From: JALZUU01 sp964441245
Lineage (GTDB): Bacteria; Bacteroidota; Bacteroidia; Chitinophagales; Saprospiraceae
Length of the DNA stretch: 8,873 nt
Assembly (NCBI GenBank): GCA_964441245.1
Contig: CAYTVR010000298.1
Span: forward strand, 1-8,873
Direction: 5' to 3'
Positions 1 through 6,091 of this stretch are shown here, in pieces. How positions within the stretch are numbered: the first letter of the stretch is position 1; each line of letters starts with the position of its first letter. The position numbers were made by a program, and so were the translations under genes. The notes below the pieces were generated by a model. The model was not told where the DNA came from, searched no databases, and worked only from the letters and a program-made list of their open reading frames with translations.

Positions 1-659
1 TGTGTACAACCAGGAAAGGCGGTTCCGCCCATTGGGGCAATTCCACCATTCGCATCAGCTGCTCCATCATAGGACATTACAACCGTATGATTTCCACCGC
101 CGAGTGCTACGGGATCAAAAACAGTAGCAGCACTTCCATTGATGGTAAAAGTCACGCCATCTGCTCCATTTCCATCAGTATCAGATCCTCCAAGGGTAAA
201 AGATGGATCTTCCGCACATAAATCTAAATTAGATAAGATAGGATCAAAAACAGGATTTGGATAAGAGCAGTTATTACTAATGGTTACAGTCACATTGGCT
301 GCACTACCCATTGGGAAAGGACCTTCTATTGTAATAGAATATCCTATAGCATCTTCATGTACAAATGGTATTTCGTAAATTCCAGCATTAAACATTAAAC
401 TAACCGAACCATCGGTAGCCACAGGTACTCCAGCACTTTGCATCCCAATTGCTGGGATATTAAAGGCATCAAAAGCTCCAGTTGCGCCAACTACGGACCA
501 AGTCTGCCCCATAGGTAATGGAGTTCCAGTCGCATCTACAATACTGACCACTTCGCTAAATTGACCATTATCACCTCCCGTTCCTGTGTCTAGATCAATT
601 ACACTTGCATTATCTAAACAATCACATGGATCAGTAATGGAGAAACCACAATCAAAAAC
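1..659 (-). other. C-terminal-side beta modules of the adhesin (incomplete)
   Basis: Residues 1599-1727 start FDCGFSITDPCDCLDN and end SNNCSYPNP. A G-Q-F-S-E-V-V-S-I strand, a G-Q-T-W-S-V-V strand and a G-Y-S-I-T-I-E strand are visible. Paired cysteines at both ends suggest a disulfide-closed beta domain. From about residue 1728 another module begins (DPILSNLDLC, then VFDPVALGGGNHTVVMSYDG), similar in layout to the Ig/PKD-like units. It continues past the left edge. The function of these modules is unknown to me. Confidence 0.6.
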
Positions 660-3600
660 ATCTAGATCACTCATCGCTGTATTGACACATCCATTGGCAT
701 CTGTAATGGTATATTCAATGACATGGGTACCAACACCGGCTACCATTGGATCAAAGTTATAGCCCAATCCAGTTCCTAAATCAGTCACTCCTGGACCACT
801 ATAAACTCCACCTCCAGGTGATCCGCCAGTTATTGGAGCACTAGAAATTGGCGCATCCAAACAATAGCCTAATGCAGTCGTTAAATTGACTACTGGTAAA
901 GCAAAAACTTCTATATCATCACTTGCGGAACCTGAACATCCATTTTCAGAAGTAGTATAAGTAATGGTATGTACACCTACTCCAGCAACAGTTGGATCAA
1001 AGCTATAGGTCATTCCATTTCCATCATCTGTTACTCCTGGACCACTATAAACAGTACCGCCAGCACATACTCCTAATAATTGACCAGATAATGCTCGAAA
1101 TGGTGAACAGGTAAAACATTCTACATTTCCAATTCCAAATCCAAATCCTCCTAGTGTTAAATTATTAGTAGGCGCGCAAGTTAACAAATCTGAATCACCT
1201 GTAAATCTGATTGACCGATCAGAACCCATATCATCTATCACAATGGTACCAGATGCAAAAAATGAAGTAGAATTTGCAGGTGTATAGGTAAACGCTGGAA
1301 AAGTACTTGTAGTGCCACCGCTCACCATAATGTTCCAATCTGTAATGCCACTCGTTAAAGGATCAACTGTAAGATAACCAGTTGCCATTCCACCATCATC
1401 AAATACTACCCCATCTAAAGTCCAAGTTATATCAGAACTAATTCCTACTGGAGTTCCACCACCGAGACCTGTTTGTTCACCAGCATCAATACACAAATCA
1501 GCCGGAGCAGTGAAAGCAACGTTTGGTAATCCAAACACTTCAATATCATCACTGGCACTATTGGAACATCCATCTCCATCGGTATAGGTATAGGATAAAG
1601 TATGAGTACCCACACCCGCTGCTGCTGGATCAAAATTATAGGTAACCCCATTACCATCATCCATTACACCCGGGCCCGAATAAAGACCCATATCTCCACT
1701 TGAGGTCCCCTGTGACGGCGTGCCTCCGCTAACGCTGGTTTGAACACCATCCGTTACGCATAAATCAAAAGGAGCAGTAAACATTACGACTGGTAAAGCA
1801 TTTACGATAATATTATCCGTAGCCGAATTGACACAGCCATTCCCGTCTGTAAATGTATACGTTATGATATGTGTTCCGACTCCTGCCATAGCGGGATTGA
1901 AAGTAAAAGCAATGCCACTATTTCCTAGGTCTGTTACTCCTGGGCCACTATATACACCTAATCCTGTTGGAGAGCCTGCAAGGAGAATTAATTGTAGTCC
2001 AGTAGCATCGAGACAAAACTCATCTTGAGCAGCAGGAATAGTCAAGGTAACAGTTGGTAAAGCAAAAACCTCAATCATATCACTTGTAGCATCCAAACAA
2101 CCAGCAACACCAACCGTATAAGTAATGGTATGTACTCCGGCTCCGGCTGTATTGGGTTCAAAAGTATAGGTCATTCCATTTCCATCATCTATCACTCCCG
2201 GACCACTATAAACACCTCCTGTGGGTGTACCTCCTCCTAATCCTGTGACCGTTACATCGGTCAAGCAAAGATCAGCTGGAGCGGTAAACATTGCATTTGG
2301 TATAGCAAAAACTTCAACATCGTCAGAAGCACTATTGGAACATCCATCTCCGTCAGTAAAAGTATAAGTTATCGGATGAACACCTACACCCGCTGCTGCT
2401 GGATCAAAACTATATGTCGAACCATTGCCATCGTCTGTAACACCATCTCCACTATACACGCCTGTAGCACCATCTATTCCAATAGGCATTCCTCCTCCAA
2501 TTCCTGTCTGAACTCCATCATTTAAACACAAATCAGCGAGGGCCGTGAAAGCTACTGTCGGTAGGGCATTTACTACAATATTATCGGTTGCAGTTCCTGA
2601 ACAACCCATAACATTATTGGTAATCGTATAGGTTACAGTATGATTTCCAACTCCAGCAGTAACAGGATTAAAGGCGAAACTAGCACCCGTTGCAAGATCG
2701 GTCACTCCAGGACCACTATAAACTCCGCCTGTTGGTGATCCTGAAAAGTTAATTACTTCAACCCTATCATCCACACAAAACTCATCCTGTGTACCAGAAA
2801 TTAGTAAAGTTACCGTTGGTAGTGCATTGACTGTAATTGTTGTCATCGCCGAAGGTCGACAGGCCGCATCTGAAGGAGTTGGAGAGAGAATAGCATATAC
2901 ATCATAAGCGCCAGGGGTTGTTAGTGTTGCTCCGACAAGCGCAGCTGTTGTACCACCACCAGTTAAGCTACCAAATGGAATCGTACCTAAAGAGGTTCCT
3001 CCAATATATGGATCAGCAGGTGTGGTTGCAAAAGCTACGAATTCAATTCCAAAATCTTCTTTATTATTTGTAGTCATATCTAGTCCCGCAAGTCCTGTTG
3101 CAGTCACATTGAAAGTTTCGTCTGTACAAATAGCAGTTTCGTTAGTACTAACAGCTCCTACGGTCGGACAGATTAATGGTAAGAGTTCTATCACTTCAAA
3201 ACAGATATTATCCAATGCGACATAATTACTAGTTCCCTGTAAGATAACCTCTAAAGCAACAACATCATTTCCTGTGAAGGTTGGAAGCAAAATATTCTCA
3301 TTCCAACTACTCCCAGTAGTACCAAGGGTTGTCATGATCGTTCCACCACCAGCTAAGGTGGCCACCAATTGTACCATCCCTGGCTCTTGTGTATCTGAAT
3401 CAGTATCATTGGATAACCAAAGATCTAAACGAAGTAAATTAATCGCTGTATTGGGACTGGTGACCGTTATAGTCCCCACACTTCCAGAATTAGTGACTCC
3501 TGGTGATTCTAAATAATAATCCGATCCTGCAGCACCTCCACTTCCTCCTACAAAAAATCCAGTAACTAAATTTCCTGTTGTAGAAAAAGCGACACCTGGT

Positions 3601-5453
3601 TCTGCAAACATAGTTAATCCAGCCATTCCTTCGTCTTCAAAAGTTTCACAAACGGTATCATCGTCTTTTATAATCCCCTCCCCTTGACCGTCGGAAATAA
3701 TGGCTCCATTGGTAACATTGGATAAGTTCACAAAAAAGTTTTCTGGAATTTCTGACATCATATCTCCTATGACTTGGACATCGACGGTTTGACTTGCGGC
3801 CCCGTTGGCAGCAAAATTCAAAGTAGTTGGCCCAAATGCAATATAATCTGATCCAGCGATAGCGGAACCATTTAAAGATTGAGCAGTTACATCAAAAGCA
3901 GTTGTTACATCACTTCGAGAAATCGTAAAAGTAAAATTACTATTCCCACTATTTCCTTCATTTAAACAAACATCATTAATCGAAACCAATACGTCGGCTG
4001 GATCAAAAGTGGCAAATTTAAAATCATCAATGGCTATGTAATGAACGTCTGATACTAAGACTACTTCCAGAGCAGTTAATTGTGCTCCATCCAAGGGAGT
4101 ACCTGCAAAGGAAAGCCCTTGCCATTGACTACCCACTCCTGTGGTAGACAGCGTAGCCGTAGCTGTTCCTCCAGATGCTAAGGTTCCAATAAAGGTTGCT
4201 GAACCATCTTCTGGAGTATCCGGATCACCATCTGTTGACAACCAAAGATCTAATTCTAATACTTCAAAAACTTTATTAGGTGTTGTTATTTGAATTTGTC
4301 CCACACTTCCGGAATGTGGGTCATTATTAATATTTGATTCTAAAAAATAATCAGAGGAGCCACTACCTCCATTGGCAAAAAAGCCCGTGGCTAATTCATT
4401 CGTTGTCATAAAACTGATACCATTTTGAGTAAAAGTAGTTAAACCCGCAGCCATTTCATCTTCAAAAGTTTCACAGTTTTGATCGTCATCCAAAATGGTT
4501 CCGACCCCTTGTGCATCAACTATTTGGACTCCATTGGTAGCATTTGTTAAATTGACGAAAAAGGTTTCATTATCTTCTGGAGCTAAATCAGCAGAAGCAG
4601 TAACATTGACTGTCTGCGTAAGTGATCCACTAGCAGCGAAGCTAACTGAGGTAGCTCCTAAAGCGGTATAATCTGATCCAGAAGAGGCGGTGCCATCAGC
4701 AGTTTGTGCGGTCACTGTGAAAGCAGAACTATTGTTTGATCTGGTAATTGTAAATTGAAAAACCGTGCTTCCTGTGTTGCCTTCTACAATATTTACATCA
4801 TCAATGGTTAGAGAAACGGCACTCGCATCAAGATGGGTAAATTGAAAGTTATCAATGGCCATGTATTGTATGCCTGCCCCAAGTGATACTGCGACTTTAG
4901 ATAAACTGACTCCGTTTAAAGCAGTTCCAGCAAAATTGATCACTTGCCAATTATTAACACTGGTTGGGGTGATATTAAAAGTAACGGGGATTGTAGCACC
5001 ACCTGCAGCCGGTGTTCCAGTAAAAGTGATAGAACCCGGATTAGAGAAATCGCCAGTGGCTATCTCTGACAGCCATATGGCCATCGTTTCTAATTGAAAA
5101 ACACGGTTAGCCGTGGTTAGCATAATCTCCCCTACATTCCCAGTAGCATTTGCTGCTTCTAAAAATCTAGAATCATTGGCCGGAGGACCAGCAGCTCCAC
5201 CGGCTCCACCATTCATGAAAAAGCCAATATCGATACTACCCGTTGTACTGAAAGAAACTCCTCCCTCAGAGAAATTGGTTGCTCCAGTTGTTTCGGATTC
5301 AAAATCATCCGTAAAGGTCTGAGCGTTGATTTGCGATATTCCTAAAAAGACAATGAAAAGAATTAAAATTCCAAGTTGACAAAAATGTAGAAATGTTTTT
5401 TTAAGTTTCGATTGAAAAATAAAATTGGAGTAAATGAGTTGTATTGTTTTCAT
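1..5453 (-). CDS. Giant secreted multidomain adhesin-like protein (3' end outside window)
   Basis: One frame stays open from the ATG at 5453 to the left edge: 1817 codons with no stop. An in-frame TGA at 5466-5468 rules out an earlier start. Residues 1-44 are a signal peptide. Residues 46-210, 326-485 and 600-756 are three related jelly-roll-like modules that start near a (D)(D/T)FE motif and end in Y-(M/I/V)-A-(I/L)-D. The first two are each followed by a Calx-beta domain (about 211-325 and 486-599, ending in a DDD motif). Residues 757-877 are an Ig-like linker. Residues 878-1598 hold seven Ig/PKD-like modules with a VYSGPGV core. Residues 1599-1727 form a cysteine-containing module that opens with DPCDCLDN, a type I recall from Bacteroidota surface proteins. 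Another beta module starts at about 1728 and runs off the window. No catalytic motif is visible. I infer a cell-surface or released adhesin, probably carrying a T9SS tail beyond the left edge. Confidence 0.9.
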   Translation of the reverse strand, partial: MKTIQLIYSNFIFQSKLKKTFLHFCQLGILILFIVFLGISQINAQTFTDDFESETTGATNFSEGGVSFSTTGSIDIGFFMNGGAGGAAGPPANDSRFLEAANATGNVGEIMLTTANRVFQLETMAIWLSEIATGDFSNPGSITFTGTPAAGGATIPVTFNITPTSVNNWQVINFAGTALNGVSLSKVAVSLGAGIQYMAIDNFQFTHLDASAVSLTIDDVNIVEGNTGSTVFQFTITRSNNSSAFTVTAQTADGTASSGSDYTALGATSVSFAASGSLTQTVNVTASADLAPEDNETFFVNLTNATNGVQIVDAQGVGTILDDDQNCETFEDEMAAGLTTFTQNGISFMTTNELATGFFANGGSGSSDYFLESNINNDPHSGSVGQIQITTPNKVFEVLELDLWLSTDGDPDTPEDGSATFIGTLASGGTATATLSTTGVGSQWQGLSFAGTPLDGAQLTALEVVLVSDVHYIAIDDFKFATFDPADVLVSINDVCLNEGNSGNSNFTFTISRSDVTTAFDVTAQSLNGSAIAGSDYIAFGPTTLNFAANGAASQTVDVQVIGDMMSEIPENFFVNLSNVTNGAIISDGQGEGIIKDDDTVCETFEDEGMAGLTMFAEPGVAFSTTGNLVTGFFVGGSGGAAGSDYYLESPGVTNSGSVGTITVTSPNTAINLLRLDLWLSNDTDSDTQEPGMVQLVATLAGGGTIMTTLGTTGSSWNENILLPTFTGNDVVALEVILQGTSNYVALDNICFEVIELLPLICPTVGAVSTNETAICTDETFNVTATGLAGLDMTTNNKEDFGIEFVAFATTPADPYIGGTSLGTIPFGSLTGGGTTAALVGATLTTPGAYDVYAILSPTPSDAACRPSAMTTITVNALPTVTLLISGTQDEFCVDDRVEVINFSGSPTGGVYSGPGVTDLATGASFAFNPVTAGVGNHTVTYTITNNVMGCSGTATDNIVVNALPTVAFTALADLCLNDGVQTGIGGGMPIGIDGATGVYSGDGVTDDGNGSTYSFDPAAAGVGVHPITYTFTDGDGCSNSASDDVEVFAIPNAMFTAPADLCLTDVTVTGLGGGTPTGGVYSGPGVIDDGNGMTYTFEPNTAGAGVHTITYTVGVAGCLDATSDMIEVFALPTVTLTIPAAQDEFCLDATGLQLILLAGSPTGLGVYSGPGVTDLGNSGIAFTFNPAMAGVGTHIITYTFTDGNGCVNSATDNIIVNALPVVMFTAPFDLCVTDGVQTSVSGGTPSQGTSSGDMGLYSGPGVMDDGNGVTYNFDPAAAGVGTHTLSYTYTDGDGCSNSASDDIEVFGLPNVAFTAPADLCIDAGEQTGLGGGTPVGISSDITWTLDGVVFDDGGMATGYLTVDPLTSGITDWNIMVSGGTTSTFPAFTYTPANSTSFFASGTIVIDDMGSDRSIRFTGDSDLLTCAPTNNLTLGGFGFGIGNVECFTCSPFRALSGQLLGVCAGGTVYSGPGVTDDGNGMTYSFDPTVAGVGVHTITYTTSENGCSGSASDDIEVFALPVVNLTTALGYCLDAPISSAPITGGSPGGGVYSGPGVTDLGTGLGYNFDPMVAGVGTHVIEYTITDANGCVNTAMSDLDVFDCGFSITDPCDCLDNASVIDLDTGTGGDNGQFSEVVSIVDATGTPLPMGQTWSVVGATGAFDAFNIPAIGMQSAGVPVATDGSVSLMFNAGIYEIPFVHEDAIGYSITIEGPFPMGSAANVTVTISNNCSYPNPVFDPILSNLDLCAEDPSFTLGGSDTDGNGADGVTFTINGSAATVFDPVALGGGNHTVVMSYDGAADANGGIAPMGGTAFPGCT
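660..2822 (-). repeat. Seven Ig/PKD-like 'VYSGPGV' modules
   Basis: Residues 878-1598 consist of modules of about 82-90 residues. Each runs V-x-F-T-A-x-x-x-(L/F)-C, then GGxP-x-G-x-YSGPGV, FDP or FNP, AGVGxHxITYT, a C that is usually in a GC pair, and (D/N)I-x-V-x-A-L-P. The DNA for the YSGPGV core recurs near 793, 1039, 1672, 1942, 2200, 2446 and 2710. Spacing is 246-270 bp except for one 633-bp gap, explained by a domain inserted in the sixth module. Such modules are common in Bacteroidota surface proteins, where they act as spacers or ligand-binding stalks. The two conserved cysteines per module could form a disulfide. Confidence 0.85.
1062..1442 (-). other. Domain inserted inside the sixth Ig/PKD-like module
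   Basis: Residues 1338-1463, about 126 residues, sit between the GGGTPVG strand and the GTVYSGPGV strand of one module, where the other modules have only a few residues. The segment begins with a W-T-L-D-G-V-x-F-D-D-G-G-x-A-x-G pattern and ends with a small cysteine cluster (C in LLTC, ECFTC and GVC). The opening pattern resembles a short beta domain I recall from secreted proteins of Cyanobacteria and Proteobacteria, but I cannot name it with confidence. The frame is maintained on both sides, so the insertion is compatible with a folded nested domain. Confidence 0.7.
3657..3998 (-). other. Calx-beta domain 2 of the adhesin
   Basis: Residues 486-599 repeat the pattern of the first copy: VSINDVCLNEGNSG, FTISRSD, AGSDYIAFG, a P-E-N-F-F-V-N-L strand and the closing GIIKDDD. 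This copy carries a cysteine in the NDVC segment that the first copy lacks. Confidence 0.83.
4479..4823 (-). other. Calx-beta domain 1 of the adhesin
   Basis: Residues 211-325 show the Calx-beta pattern: VSLTIDDVNIVEGNTG at the start, then FTITRSN, a SSGSDYTALG motif, a V-x-V-T-A-S-A-D-x-x-P-E-D-N-E-T-F-F-V-N-L strand, and GTILDDDQ at the end. The acidic positions match those that bind calcium in this family. In bacteria the domain is common in extracellular adhesins. Confidence 0.85.
5322..5453 (-). other. Sec signal peptide of the giant adhesin
   Basis: The first 44 residues have a long polar and basic n-region of about 26 residues (K16, K18 and K19 close to the core). A hydrophobic core follows (residues 27-38, GILILFIVFLG), then SQINA before Q45. 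Cleavage after A44, leaving an N-terminal Gln, is typical of exported Bacteroidota proteins. The n-region is longer than usual, but no other in-frame ATG lies between 5453 and the core. Confidence 0.85.
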
Positions 5454-5497
5454 TTTTTTGTTTTTTCAAATTTTTTGTAAAATTGCTTTGGGTACAT
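5450..5497 (-). other. Possible 15-codon leader ORF overlapping the adhesin start
   Basis: An ATG at 5497 opens MYPKQFYKKFEKTKK, followed by TGA. That TGA overlaps the adhesin ATG in the arrangement ATGA. A purine-rich AGGAAG lies directly upstream, though closer to the ATG than an ideal ribosome binding site. This overlap is the usual geometry of translational coupling. The peptide is lysine-rich mainly because the leader DNA is A-rich, so chance is a serious alternative. Confidence 0.2.
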
Positions 5498-5670
5498 TTC
5501 TTCCTGGAGGATGAATGCAACTGTTTATTATGTGCTTATTATAGGCTTAGCTATAAAAACTTGTGAGTTCTTTTTGTCTTTAAAAATTAAGTCTATAGCT
5601 TTCGCAAAAAATCAATGATTTAAGCTGTAAGTGCTCGCCAAGATTACTTGGATCTTTGATAGATTTAGCA

Positions 5671-5708
5671 CAAGTTTTAATTCATGAATAGGAATGAATT
5701 GAAACTTG
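5671..5708. repeat. 15-bp inverted repeat in the spacer
   Basis: The arms CAAGTTTTAATTCAT (5671-5685) and ATGAATTGAAACTTG (5694-5708) pair over 15 positions around an 8-base loop. The only imperfect pair, T5678 with G5701, would be a G-U pair in a plus-strand transcript and an A-C mismatch in a minus-strand one. Neither side has a T tract, so it is not a standard terminator. It could be an operator for a dimeric regulator or a structured element in the adhesin leader. Confidence 0.55.
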
Positions 5709-6032
5709 ATCCCAGTATAAGGAAGCAAATGCTATTAGGTTAATAAATTTCTAAATTTGAAATCAATTTTTGGAGGAAAAGTAAATGACTTGTATTTTAT
5801 ATTTCTGTGGTGAAAAATTGAAATATATAAAGTGAGCTATACACTTGTTCCATTTGGTTATATCTGACTATTTTCAGTTTTTGTGCTTAAAATTTTTATA
5901 TGTTATTACAAAATTAAACAAAAAACTTGAGATTAAACTACCATATATAGGCTATAAAACACTTGACACAAAACTCGTATAACAATAATTTTCATCATTA
6001 AGTTTTGCAATAACGATCAAAAGATAAAGCAT

Positions 6033-6070
6033 AAAAAGCCTCTTTTCCAATTTTGGAGAAGAGGCTTTTT
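6033..6070 (-). terminator. Intrinsic terminator of the HYR/dockerin gene
   Basis: Arms at 6038-6049 and 6054-6065 form a 12-bp stem (GCCTCTT pairing with AAGAGGC, one G-U pair, then CCA with TGG) around a 4-base loop. Five A on one side and five T on the other flank it, so it could work in both directions. On the minus strand it starts about 20 bases after the TAA at 6092-6094, the right place to end that transcript and separate it from the adhesin gene. Confidence 0.9.
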
Positions 6071-6091
6071 ATCTATTAAACAAACCACTTA

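Larger units (their letters stand above)
3186..5318 (-). repeat. Tandem jelly-roll-like / Calx-beta composite repeat (2.5 units)
   Basis: The unit is a jelly-roll-like domain of about 160 residues followed by a Calx-beta domain of about 115 residues. It occurs at residues 46-325 and 326-599; a third jelly-roll-like copy (600-756) has no Calx-beta. Landmarks shared by the jelly-roll copies are an acidic TFED-type start, a glycine-rich GFF-x-x-GG stretch, a GSVG or GNVG motif, the L-D-L-W-L-S or M-A-I-W-L-S strand, and a closing Y-x-A-(I/L)-D. The domain resembles lectin-like or carbohydrate-binding jelly rolls in outline, but I cannot name its family. Calx-beta domains are calcium-binding beta sandwiches. 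Both copies here keep the V-E-G or N-E-G entry and the acidic DDD end. Confidence 0.75.
5454..6091. other. 638-bp AT-rich spacer between the two giant genes
   Basis: No convincing coding sequence, tRNA or known riboswitch is visible here. Next to the right-hand gene lies its terminator (6033-6070). The remainder, 5454-6032, is the presumed promoter and leader region of the left-hand adhesin. It contains an inverted repeat at 5671-5708, a short hairpin at 5638-5651, and seven copies of ACTTG on the plus strand. The 30 bases directly upstream of the adhesin ATG are almost pure A on the coding strand with no GGAGG, as is usual for Bacteroidota leaders. I found no pair of -33 TTG and -7 TAnnTTTG elements at proper spacing. 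Confidence 0.7.

Noticed and set aside
1445..1660. A 71-codon minus-strand ORF in another frame
   Set aside because: It overlaps the continuous adhesin frame, which encodes recognisable Ig/PKD-like modules there. The alternative product is low-complexity M, I, V and L.
660..2822. Regularly spaced similar DNA segments that could suggest a CRISPR array
   Set aside because: The period of about 250 bp is far too long, the similarity is spread through the unit, and the frame stays open. These are protein module repeats.
5537..5542. TATAAT on the minus strand about 85 bases upstream of the adhesin ATG
   Set aside because: It fits the enterobacterial -10 consensus, not the Bacteroidota one, and no -35-like element precedes it.
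5785..5835. A plus-strand 16-codon ORF (starting MTCILYFCGE) with a GGAGG 8 bases upstream of its ATG
   Set aside because: The ribosome-binding match is good, but the ORF is very short, Bacteroidota make little use of Shine-Dalgarno signals, and no promoter or neighbouring gene supports it.
5752..5916. TAAATTTG on the plus strand (5752-5759) and TAATTTTG on the minus strand (5916-5909), matches to the Bacteroidota -7 element TAnnTTTG
   Set aside because: Neither has a TTG at the right upstream distance, and such matches are expected by chance in AT-rich DNA. The minus-strand one would also leave a leader of about 450 bases.
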